From: Phycisphaerae bacterium | GTDB taxonomy: Bacteria; Planctomycetota; Phycisphaerae; UBA1845; UTPLA1 | Length of the DNA: 64,000 nucleotides | Assembly (NCBI GenBank): GCA_023150615.1 | Contig: JAKLKO010000004.1 | Coordinates: 124,001-188,000, forward strand | Direction: 5' to 3' | Shown: in pieces, positions 37,269 to 44,719 of the stretch | Position numbering within the stretch: position 1 is the first letter of the stretch | Layout: every line of letters begins with the position of its first letter | Notes under the pieces: generated by a model | Databases searched by the model: none | What the model was told of the DNA's origin: nothing | Seen by the model: only the letters and a program-made list of their open reading frames with translations | Program-made: the position numbers and the translations under genes

Positions 37269-37283
37269 AGCCGATGGTCGCGT

Positions 37284-38576
37284 TTACGGCCGGCGTCGTC
37301 GCCGCGAGACGGGGAACTTCCCGCCGAGCGTGGCGGGCTTGGGCCGCGGTGGCGCGGGTTCCGCGGCGCCGGGCGGTCGTTCGGCGATTACGGTCGGCAG
37401 CATGGCGCGGGCGTCGTGTTCACGGGGCGGCGGCGACGGCTCGAATCCATCCACGGTCCACTGCACGATTTCGCGATTGATCAGCTTCTCGATCTCGGTG
37501 AGCTGCTTTCCCTGCTCGCGCGTCACGAACGAGATCGCCTTGCCGAACGCGCCCATGCGGGCCGTGCGGCCGATGCGGTGGACGTACACGTGCGGGTCCT
37601 GCGGCAGGTCGTAGTTCAGGATGTGCGTGATGCCGCTGACGTCGATGCCGCGGGCGGCCAGGTCGGTCGCGACCAGCACGGGGATCTTGTGCCGGCGGAA
37701 ACGGTCCATGATCCGCTCGCGCTTCTGCTGCACGAGGTCGCCGTGAATCTCCTTGGCCTCGATGCCGCCGGCGTGCAGCCGCTTGGCGAGCTTGCGGGCT
37801 GCGTGCTTGGTGTTCGTGAAGACGATGATGAGCGTGGGCTTCTCGACGTCGAGGACGCGCATCAGCAGTCGATACTTGTCCCACGGCTCGACGCTGACGT
37901 AGTGCTGGTCGACCGACTCGGTCGTCAGGACGTCGCGCGAGACGTTTAGCTCGACGGGGTCGTTCATGTACTGCATGGCGAGCTTGCGGATTTCCCCGTC
38001 GATGGTCGCCGAGACGAAGACCGTCTGGTGCGCGTGGTTGATCCGTCCGAGGATGCGTCGGATGTCATCGCGGAAGCCGATGTCGAGCATGCGGTCGACC
38101 TCGTCGAGCACGGCGAAGCGCAGGTGCGACAGATCGAGCGCGCCGCGCTGCATGAGATCGAGCACGCGGCCGGGCGTGCCGGTGGCGACGTGCGGCTTCT
38201 TGCCGAGCTGGTGCAACTGCTGGCGCAGGCCGTGCCCGCCGTAGACCGGCACACAGTGGATCGGCAAATGGGCGGCGAAGCGGCGGAAGTCGCCGAGGAC
38301 CTGCGCCGCGAGCTCGCGCGTCGGTGTCAGCACGAGCGCCTGCATCCGCTCCGACGGATCGACCCGTTGCAACAACGGCAGTCCGAAGGCGGCGGTCTTT
38401 CCGGTGCCGGTGCGGGCCTGTCCGAGGACGTCGCGGCCCGCGAGCACATGCGGGATCATCGCGGACTGGATCTCGGTCGGCTCGCGGAAGTTCATCGCCG
38501 CGATGGCCTGCAGGATCGGAGTCTCAAGCCCGAGCTTTGCGAAGAGTGGAGGTGTTTCGAGCTGCTTATGGGACAT
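37284..38576 (-). CDS. DEAD-box ATP-dependent RNA helicase (motif II reads DEVD)
   Basis: It has 430 residues. All core motifs are present: Q-motif region NFREPTEIQSAMIPHVLAG, motif I ARTGTGKT, PTRELAAQ, motif II LDEVD, motif III SAT, and motif VI HRIGRTARMG. A basic, proline-rich tail of about 45 residues follows the helicase core, as in RhlE/CshA-type proteins that act in ribosome assembly or RNA decay. Valine in place of alanine in motif II is the one deviation from the consensus. The gene is convergent with ubiX (15-bp gap), and its start is 162 bp from a divergent small gene, so it is probably transcribed alone. Confidence 0.93.
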   Translation of the reverse strand: MSHKQLETPPLFAKLGLETPILQAIAAMNFREPTEIQSAMIPHVLAGRDVLGQARTGTGKTAAFGLPLLQRVDPSERMQALVLTPTRELAAQVLGDFRRFAAHLPIHCVPVYGGHGLRQQLHQLGKKPHVATGTPGRVLDLMQRGALDLSHLRFAVLDEVDRMLDIGFRDDIRRILGRINHAHQTVFVSATIDGEIRKLAMQYMNDPVELNVSRDVLTTESVDQHYVSVEPWDKYRLLMRVLDVEKPTLIIVFTNTKHAARKLAKRLHAGGIEAKEIHGDLVQQKRERIMDRFRRHKIPVLVATDLAARGIDVSGITHILNYDLPQDPHVYVHRIGRTARMGAFGKAISFVTREQGKQLTEIEKLINREIVQWTVDGFEPSPPPREHDARAMLPTVIAERPPGAAEPAPPRPKPATLGGKFPVSRRRRRP

Positions 38577-38738
38577 CGACGCTGATTTGATCCCGAGTCC
38601 GTTTCCGCGACACGTTTCCGGCCGCGCAGTCTATGGGAAAAACGCCTTCTCGCCAACTATCGCGGTTTGCCGCGTCATGGCGGGAATGGCGCGCGTCGGC
38701 AGTGTAGAATCGGAAGACGGGAGTGGGGGGCAGAAGCC

Positions 38739-39068
38739 ATGACAATTCGTGTGCGCCCCGACGGCGCGGTGAGGCCGGCGGACGATCGCCGAGCGGTTGA
38801 TCTTACTTCCGACGAAACGATCGAGCGGGTCTTCGTCGAAATGGTGCGTCGGGCCGCCGACGAGGGTTCGTTCGGCTGGTTCAAGCGGCGCCAATATCAA
38901 CGATATGGACGATCGCTCGGGCTGGAGCGCTTGTTCGTGGAGTCGACGATCGACGCCGCTCGTCATGCGTCGTCGCGCGTCGATGCAGGCGAGCGGATTA
39001 CGCCGACACTCATCGCGATGGTGGGGCTGGTGGCGATCCTCGCGATGGCGCTGATGGCGCAGGACTGA
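38739..39068 (+). CDS. Small hypothetical membrane protein
   Basis: This 109-residue protein is not recognised. A charged N-terminal half (DETIERVFVEMVRRA, GWFKRRQYQRYGRSLGLERL) is followed by a C-terminal hydrophobic helix (ITPTLIAMVGLVAILAMALM), so it is a predicted tail-anchored protein facing the cytoplasm. A G-run (GTGGGGGGCAG) precedes the ATG at 38739, and TAGAAT (38705-38710) may be its -10 box. It is followed by the minus-strand RNA locus, whose terminator hairpin begins 61 bp after its stop. Confidence 0.6.
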   Translation: MTIRVRPDGAVRPADDRRAVDLTSDETIERVFVEMVRRAADEGSFGWFKRRQYQRYGRSLGLERLFVESTIDAARHASSRVDAGERITPTLIAMVGLVAILAMALMAQD

Positions 39069-39116
39069 ACAAGCGTCAGTCCCGTTCACCGACCGCGTCC
39101 GCGCCGCGCATCTGCT

Positions 39117-39161
39117 TGAAAACGGAAAACCCGCGGGAGGCCATTCGGCCATCCCGCGGGT
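39117..39161 (-). terminator. Strong intrinsic terminator, minus strand
   Basis: A 10-bp GC stem (39129-39138 with 39152-39161), topped by a GGCC/GGCC inner stem, is followed on the minus strand by TTTTCCGTTTT. On the plus strand the downstream bases are not a T-run, so it works leftward. It ends the RNA locus, not the DEAD-box gene. Confidence 0.8.
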
Positions 39162-39213
39162 CTTCACATTTGTTGGCTGCCATCGGCAGCTGCGTCGGCT
39201 GCCTTATGGCAGC

Positions 39214-39357
39214 TCACCTATTTGAGATGGCACGGATCACCTCCTTTCCATTGAGAACCTTCCCGACCCGCGCCCGCGTACCGACGACGACGCGGCGTCG
39301 AGCTTGTTCCCCCTGTCGGCCATCACCGCCCGCCGGCGACGACGACACGACAGGCAC
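39214..39357 (-). CDS. Possible 47-residue small protein encoded across the 16S-complement motif
   Basis: A frame with GTG start at 39357 runs to TGA at 39214 and ends with RVGKVLNGKEVIRAISNR, a tail that looks protein-like (regular mixed composition), whereas the first 30 residues are arginine- and serine-rich. The codons for GKEVI spell the anti-Shine-Dalgarno complement, so the base match to 16S might be a by-product of protein conservation or the reverse. No ribosome-binding site precedes the GTG. Listed for completeness; it may be non-coding. Confidence 0.25.
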   Translation of the reverse strand: MPVVSSSPAGGDGRQGEQARRRVVVGTRARVGKVLNGKEVIRAISNR

Positions 39358-39409
39358 ACGCGCGATCCGAAGATCGCCCGGCCGGCGTCGCTGGACGCCG
39401 ACCTGCGCA

Positions 39410-39437
39410 AGTATACGCGGCGGCCCGCCATGCTCAA
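39410..39437 (-). promoter_or_regulatory. Promoter of the small RNA locus
   Basis: On the minus strand TTGAGC (39437-39432) and TATACT (39415-39410) are separated by 16 bp, the same spacer as in the other good promoters of this window. The predicted start of transcription is near 39403. Confidence 0.55.
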
Positions 39438-39518
39438 AGCGAAATCTGGCGGGGCACCGTCCGTGGATGCGCCGCCGGGGTTTGCCGCCGGCGGGCCTGC
39501 CGCCTATTCTGCGACGCG

Positions 39519-41315
39519 ATGTCGCTCGTGTTGATGACGGAGCGCGCCCAACGCTTGCGGGCGCTCGCGATCGCCAGCGCCGCGCTGGGCGCCGCCGTGG
39601 GCCTCGCCTGGTCGATCGTCGATGTCACGACGGTGGCCGAGCCGCTTGGAGCGCCGGTGCGGCTGCCGGGTTGGCCGATCCGCTTTCGCCTGCCCGAGGG
39701 CTGGGCGATCGACGATGCGCGGCGCGAGCAGGATGACTGGTCGGCGCGGATCGTGGCCAGCGGACCGATCGGTAAGGGCGCAACCGCGACGCTGATGATC
39801 GGCTTCGACCGGCGAACGTCCGGAGAGCCTGCGTTCGCGCTGACGCAGGGCTTCCTCGATGAACTGGTCTCCGATCTGCGGCCGGATGCGGCCGGGATCG
39901 ACGCCGTGGCGTTCGGCGACGTGGTCGGCGCAGAGTTGTGGGCCACGTTCCGGGCGCCGGTGGGCACGCAGTCGTTCCTCATTGGCGGCAGCAGCATCCC
40001 GGAATCGCCCGGCGTGCACGTGGCGCTGATCTGCGGCAGCCGATTGCATCGTGTGCACCGGACGTGCTTCCGCGCCGTGTGCGCATCGATTGAGCGGACG
40101 GAGGCGGACCTGTCGCGGGAGGCGGCCGACCTGACGCGGCCGATGGGCTTCGAGTGCCGCGTTCCGCAGGGCTGTTACGTCGTCGCGGCGCAGTCCGAGC
40201 TCGAATCCGGCATTTCCTTTGTCGCGGACCGAACGGCCGAGTGGCCGTGGACGATCGCCGTCTGGCCGGCCGTGCTCGTTGAGCCGCGCACGGCGGCGGA
40301 CCTGGTCTTCGATCAATTGCTCAGTGGCACGTTTGAGCTGGACCTGGCGTCGCCGCCGGAGACGGTGCGGGCGGGGTCGTACGAGGCAGCGCGCGGGGAG
40401 CTCGCACACGGCGATTTCGTGGTGATCGCGTGGGCGGTCCCGATCGCGCCGCACCAGGCCGTGATGATGCGAACGGCCGTCCCGTCGTCCTTCCGCGATC
40501 GGATCGATGGGCTGTGTCGTGAACTTGCCTCGTCGTTCCGCGTCGTGCCGGAGGCGTCGAAGTTCGATGCGGCGGCGGCGCTGGGGCGCGGCAGGTCGCT
40601 GTTGAAACGCTGGCGCGCGAGCGTCGATCCGCAGCCGCCGCCGAGCCGGACGGATGTTCGCTGGTATCTGCTGGAGGAGTATCTCGAACCGGCGGGGTAC
40701 GTGTTTGAGCAGATCGGTCCGGTCCAGCGCGACGAGTCAGACGTCTCGCCGCGCTACGTTCTCGAGGGTAGGACGCGGCTGGAGTGGCGACTCATGCGGC
40801 GGAGCGACGTGCTGCGGACGGTGCACTTCCGTTCGGATCGGCTTGGCGACGTGTACGAGTACGAAGAGCGCGCGAGAATGAAGTGGACGCGGCTGGAGCA
40901 ATCCCTTCGCGCGGAACGCCGCCGAAACGGCCCGGCGCTTGAGTGGTCGGCGGAGACCGGCGGGACGAGTCGCACGGCCAAAATGGAGCTCGGAGCGGTC
41001 TTCGCACCGGAGCCCCTGCTCGACTCGGTCCTGGCCGAGTGCGATTCGCTTGCGCCCGGCGAGTCTGCGCTGATTGAGGTCGTTGATCAGGTCAGCCGTG
41101 CGCCGCACTATGTTCGCTGCTGGAAGGCGACGCCGGAGTCCGGTCGGCCGCTGATCATGAGCCAGCCGGACTTCTCATCGTCGCGCGTCGGCTATCGGTT
41201 TGACGCCGAGGGCCGACTCGAGGAGTTCGTGCTGGATGAGAACCGCGTCTTCCGGCGTTCGACGCGTGCGGAGGTGCAGCGGTTGCTGAGTTGGGCGCGG
41301 TTGCCCGAGCGATGA
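39519..41315 (+). CDS. Membrane-anchored protein of unknown function (paired with the following gene)
   Basis: It has 598 residues. One hydrophobic segment near the N-terminus (LRALAIASAALGAAVGLAW) exports or anchors it. The rest is soluble. The stretch WPIRFRLPEGWAIDDARREQ followed by beta-rich sequence, and TRLEWRLMRRSDVLRTVHFR, suggest repeated small alpha/beta domains rather than an enzyme. It shares a general plan with the protein from the next gene (an exported start followed by a 'pre-domain' with PEGW/PLGW), so they may be distant paralogues that act together. It ends 67 bp before that gene. No known family was recognised. Confidence 0.65.
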   Translation: MSLVLMTERAQRLRALAIASAALGAAVGLAWSIVDVTTVAEPLGAPVRLPGWPIRFRLPEGWAIDDARREQDDWSARIVASGPIGKGATATLMIGFDRRTSGEPAFALTQGFLDELVSDLRPDAAGIDAVAFGDVVGAELWATFRAPVGTQSFLIGGSSIPESPGVHVALICGSRLHRVHRTCFRAVCASIERTEADLSREAADLTRPMGFECRVPQGCYVVAAQSELESGISFVADRTAEWPWTIAVWPAVLVEPRTAADLVFDQLLSGTFELDLASPPETVRAGSYEAARGELAHGDFVVIAWAVPIAPHQAVMMRTAVPSSFRDRIDGLCRELASSFRVVPEASKFDAAAALGRGRSLLKRWRASVDPQPPPSRTDVRWYLLEEYLEPAGYVFEQIGPVQRDESDVSPRYVLEGRTRLEWRLMRRSDVLRTVHFRSDRLGDVYEYEERARMKWTRLEQSLRAERRRNGPALEWSAETGGTSRTAKMELGAVFAPEPLLDSVLAECDSLAPGESALIEVVDQVSRAPHYVRCWKATPESGRPLIMSQPDFSSSRVGYRFDAEGRLEEFVLDENRVFRRSTRAEVQRLLSWARLPER

Positions 41316-41382
41316 TGGTGCGGGCGATGCCTCTGCGCCGTGGACGCGTCGCGGCCTCGGTCGGGGTGAGTTTGGGCGTCAC

Positions 41383-42882
41383 GTGACTGGGAACTGTCGA
41401 TTGTCGGAAAGATCCGCTGCGATGCTCAGTGCGGCTGCGCTGCTGGCCCTCTCGTCAACCGCCGCGGCGGAGGTTCGCCTCGGCGAGGTGTACGTTGACG
41501 GGACGCACGGTTTCCGGCTTCGGCCGCCGCTCGGGTGGGACGCGTCGCGCCGCCGCCGGATCGAACCAATCGGCATCTCGGTGCTGCGGATGTCCAGCCC
41601 GCCCGAACGCGGGCCGGCGTGCGAGATTTCGGTCGTGCTCAGCGTCGCAACGAAGAGCCGGTCGCTCGACGAGACCCTTGGCGACATGACCCGTGCCCTG
41701 TCGCGCGGACTGCCCGACGTGGCCATCGCGCGTCGCGAAACGCGGCAGTTGGCCGGCCTGCCCGCCGCCGACCTCGTGGCGTCATTCAAGCTTGATGGCC
41801 GGCCGATGGCGCTGATGCTCTGCCTGATCCAAGCGCGCTCGCGACAGTATTTCGCGCTGACGAGCGTCGTGCCGGATTCCGCACGGCCGACGCTCGAGCC
41901 GGTCTTCGCGTCGGTCGCCGACACGTTTCGCGTCGTGCACGACGATACGACGGCGGCGCGAATCCAATCTGCGCTTCTGGCCGGTCAGGAATGGCTGCGC
42001 TCGCTGGCACCGTCCGATCTGGCCGCTCTGGGCGAGTCGGACGATTACTGGCTGGTTTACGTGGCGGGCCGCGCGGCGGGCTTCGTCCATGCAGCCGTGC
42101 GAGTGGAGACGTACGGGGGCCAGAGCGGGCTCTCGCTTCGCGAGCGCGGCTGGACGTTCGATCCAAACCGCACCGCGCGGCGGATCGAGAACGACTATTT
42201 CGTCAGCCTCTACCTGACGAGCGAGCGCTGGCAGACACGGACGACGGTGCTTCGCCGGGACGCGAACGGAGCGCCGGTCGCCGCCGACTCGGAATGGAAC
42301 GACGGAGTGCGCGAAAAGGACCGGCTGGTCGTGGCATCGCGCACCGAGCGGCTGGGCGGCGACGTGGGCTTCGTACAGCCGGCGGCCGGCGATGTACCCC
42401 TGCCGGGCGAAGCGCGGGAAAGCGAGCCGATTCGCGTGCCGCCGACCTACGCCTCGCGGTCGATCGTGCGGTTGCTGCCGCGACTGGTGCGCGATCCGAG
42501 GTCTCCGCGGGAGCTCGCGTTTCACGAATACGATCACGAAAGCGCCGGACTGACGCTCCGCACGTTTGAGTTCCGCGGCGCGGTCGAAAGCGCGGAAGCA
42601 GACGGCCCGCGCCGGTTCCGCATCATCGAGCACGAGGGGTTCGTCGGGCCGCCTACCGAGGCGGAGATCGATGCGGGCGGGCACATCCTGCTGGCCGACA
42701 TGCGAACCGTGCGGATGCGCCGCACGACCGCCGAGCAATGCAATCGTCGCTTCGGCCGGCATGTTCGCGATGCCGAGGAGGCGCTGCGGCGACTCCGCGG
42801 CGGCGCATCGACAACGACGCGCGCGACGACCCGCGCGGCGGAACCCTCCGCGCCGGCCGCGACCTCGCCCCAACGCCCGTGA
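41383..42882 (+). CDS. Exported protein of unknown function (partner of the preceding gene)
   Basis: This 499-residue protein starts with GTG. A signal peptide (MLSAAALLALSSTAAAEV from an inner methionine at 41422) is followed by GTHGFRLRPPLGWDASRRRR, which aligns by eye with the PEGW segment of the upstream protein. A threonine/alanine/proline-rich tail (GASTTTRATTRAAEP) ends it. It could be a secreted binding or beta-domain protein. A start at the inner ATG is possible. Convergent with queA, whose stop is 8 bp away. Confidence 0.65.
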   Translation: MTGNCRLSERSAAMLSAAALLALSSTAAAEVRLGEVYVDGTHGFRLRPPLGWDASRRRRIEPIGISVLRMSSPPERGPACEISVVLSVATKSRSLDETLGDMTRALSRGLPDVAIARRETRQLAGLPAADLVASFKLDGRPMALMLCLIQARSRQYFALTSVVPDSARPTLEPVFASVADTFRVVHDDTTAARIQSALLAGQEWLRSLAPSDLAALGESDDYWLVYVAGRAAGFVHAAVRVETYGGQSGLSLRERGWTFDPNRTARRIENDYFVSLYLTSERWQTRTTVLRRDANGAPVAADSEWNDGVREKDRLVVASRTERLGGDVGFVQPAAGDVPLPGEARESEPIRVPPTYASRSIVRLLPRLVRDPRSPRELAFHEYDHESAGLTLRTFEFRGAVESAEADGPRRFRIIEHEGFVGPPTEAEIDAGGHILLADMRTVRMRRTTAEQCNRRFGRHVRDAEEALRRLRGGASTTTRATTRAAEPSAPAATSPQRP

Positions 42883-42889
42883 CGGCTCC

Positions 42890-43936
42890 TCAGAGAATCA
42901 GCATCGCATCGCCGAAGCTGTAGAAGCGGTACTTCTCCGCAATCGCGATGTCATACGCGCGGCGCACGAACTCGGTTCCTCCGAACGCGTACACCAGCGC
43001 AAGGAGCGTGCTCCGCGGCAGGTGGAAGTTCGTAATGAGGGCATCGACGGCGCGGAACCGGTAGGGCGGGTAGATCAGCAGTTGCGTCGATCCGCGGCGG
43101 GGCGTCAGCCGGCCATCCTCGTCCGCGCAGGATTCGAGTACCCGGACGGACGTGGTGCCCACGGCGACGATGCGCCCACCGCTGCGGCGCGTTTCGTGAA
43201 TCGCCTCGACAGCCCCGGCGCTCAATTCGAACAATTCCGCGTGCATTCGGTGCTGGCGCAGATCCTCGAAGGCGACGGGCTGAAACGTCCCCAGGCCGAT
43301 GTGCAGAGTGACGGCCGTCCAGCCGATGCCGGCGGTCTCGAGGGCTTGCAGCAGCGGCCCGCTGAAGTGCAGCCCGGCCGTCGGCGCGGCGACCGAGCCA
43401 TCCCGGCGCGCGTAGATCGTTTGGTATTCGGACCGCACGGTGCGATCGTCCGGGGCCACCGCAGTTCGTTCCGGTTTGATGTAGGGCGGAAGCGGCGCGC
43501 GGCCGTGCGCATCGAGGAACTCGGCGGCGCCGCACGCCGGCACGATGCGAATGCGGAAGCCGTGGTCCGGGTCGCGGCCGACGTAAACCGCCTTCGCGAC
43601 GGCGCCGTCCACGGCGAGTTCCTCCCCCTCGCGGAGCCGTCCGCCGCCGTTGAGCATGACCTGCCACTGCCCCTCGTCGCGCTCGGCGAGAAAGAGGGCA
43701 TCGATCCGCGCGCCGGTCGCCCGCCAGAGGGTGAACTTCGCGGGCAGGACGCGGCTGTCGTTGTAGACAAGCCGGTCTGCGCGGCGGAGCAGTCGGGGCA
43801 GGTCGCGAAAGACGGCGTGCGAGATGCGCTGCGCGGCACGGTCGAGGACCATCAGTCGCGAACGATCGCGCTCCGGCAGCGGGCGCTGTGCAATGCGCTC
43901 GGCCGGCAGTTCATAGTCCAGATCATCCGTGCGAAT
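42890..43936 (-). CDS. queA: S-adenosylmethionine:tRNA ribosyltransferase-isomerase, with ATT start codon
   Basis: It transfers and isomerises the ribosyl part of SAM onto preQ1 in tRNA, making epoxyqueuosine. Read from the first ATG (43852) the protein lacks its N-terminus. The frame continues upstream to ATT at 43936 and then reads IRTDDLDYELPAERIAQRPL, which aligns position for position with E. coli QueA (M-R-V-T-D-F-S-F-E-L-P). No ATG, GTG or TTG occurs between the upstream TAA and this point; AGGGAG lies 10 nt before the ATT. Further motifs: LVYNDSRVLPAKF, APTAGLHFS, HIGLGTFQPV, VGTTSVRVLES and ALITNFHLPRSTL. The 348-residue length equals the family's usual size. Confidence 0.9.
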   Translation of the reverse strand: MRTDDLDYELPAERIAQRPLPERDRSRLMVLDRAAQRISHAVFRDLPRLLRRADRLVYNDSRVLPAKFTLWRATGARIDALFLAERDEGQWQVMLNGGGRLREGEELAVDGAVAKAVYVGRDPDHGFRIRIVPACGAAEFLDAHGRAPLPPYIKPERTAVAPDDRTVRSEYQTIYARRDGSVAAPTAGLHFSGPLLQALETAGIGWTAVTLHIGLGTFQPVAFEDLRQHRMHAELFELSAGAVEAIHETRRSGGRIVAVGTTSVRVLESCADEDGRLTPRRGSTQLLIYPPYRFRAVDALITNFHLPRSTLLALVYAFGGTEFVRRAYDIAIAEKYRFYSFGDAMLIL

Positions 43937-44102
43937 GGCGGCAAGGCTCCCTTCGGCGGACCGCGTTCTGCACCCGATAATATGTTAGAGGGACCTGAAC
44001 CGGGAGCGCTTGTTTCGCGGCAGGTCCGCTTCATATCATTGAGTTGAGACGACAACCGGCGAAGGATTCGGAAAGGGAGGTCGCTTCGGGAGGTCGTTGG
44101 GA

Positions 44103-44657
44103 ATGTGCCCCAAATCGCTCGAGACGCATTCGCTGCGTCACTGGTTCACGGGACTGGTGGAACAGAGCCTGTACACGCAGGTCGGGCTGGCGTCCCCTGG
44201 CGTCGCGGATTACCTCGCCGACCTGCTGATGGACTTCCTGCATGCGGACCACATCTTCCGCCTGCACGACGCCGGCGGTCGGCGCATCGACCAAGTCAGC
44301 GAGATGATCAGCGAAACGGCTCCCGAGCCGGGGATGAGCGACGTCGATCATCGCCGCCGCGTCCACATTCACATCGGCGACTTCACGCTGTTCTGGACGG
44401 GCGTCTATCCGGAGAACCTCCGACTGCTTCGCGGTCCGCGCCGCAGCGATCAGCTCGTTGACTACCTCAGCCAGGGCAAGCGCTCATACTGGATCGCGTC
44501 GGAGTTGACCACCGACGACGCCAAGCCGCCGGCCTCGCTCCTGCGATGCCTCAGCGACCGCTTCGAGGACTGCGTCTACGGTCTTTCCTGCGTCCGGCGC
44601 GAATGGGAGGAACAGCGCCGCAGCCGATTCTCCCCGCCGCAACTCCCGTCGTCGTAG
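44103..44657 (+). CDS. Conserved-looking hypothetical protein
   Basis: It has 184 residues with no signal peptide or membrane helix. GGGAGG (44088-44093) lies 9 nt before the ATG at 44103, a good ribosome site, and the sequence is well mixed (HWFTGLVEQSLYTQVGLASP, RRRVHIHIGDFTLFWTGVYP), so it is probably a real cytoplasmic protein. The family is not recognised. It is divergent from queA and convergent with the next gene; the 166-bp intergenic space contains no clear promoter pair. Confidence 0.6.
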   Translation: MCPKSLETHSLRHWFTGLVEQSLYTQVGLASPGVADYLADLLMDFLHADHIFRLHDAGGRRIDQVSEMISETAPEPGMSDVDHRRRVHIHIGDFTLFWTGVYPENLRLLRGPRRSDQLVDYLSQGKRSYWIASELTTDDAKPPASLLRCLSDRFEDCVYGLSCVRREWEEQRRSRFSPPQLPSS

Positions 44658-44719
44658 TCGGCCCGGACGCACTGCCGAAGCCGCGCGCAGATGCGCCGTC
44701 GCGCCGCGCGACCTGGCGA

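Larger units (their letters stand above)
39117..39403 (-). ncRNA. Candidate novel small RNA (or small-peptide mRNA) with a perfect complement to the 16S 3' tail
   Basis: A promoter (39410-39437) and a strong terminator (39117-39161) define a leftward transcript of about 285 nt with no conventional gene. In it, 39234-39248 reads on the minus strand as GAAAGGAGGTGATCC, an exact 15-nt complement of the 16S 3' region 12266-12280. Downstream are two near-identical hairpins: 39198-39213 (GCTGCC/GGCAGC, 4-nt loop) and 39176-39190 (same arms, 3-nt loop). A 9-codon frame (39204-39233, GTG start, TAA in the first hairpin loop) begins 6 nt after the Shine-Dalgarno core. A 47-codon frame passes through the motif as well. 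Function unknown: leader peptide mRNA, ribosome-binding regulatory RNA, or short conserved gene. Confidence 0.55.

Noticed and set aside
39129-39161. Plus-strand terminator for the small gene ending at 39068
   Set aside because: The bases after the hairpin on the plus strand (CTTCACATTT) are not a T-run, whereas the minus-strand side is; it works leftward.
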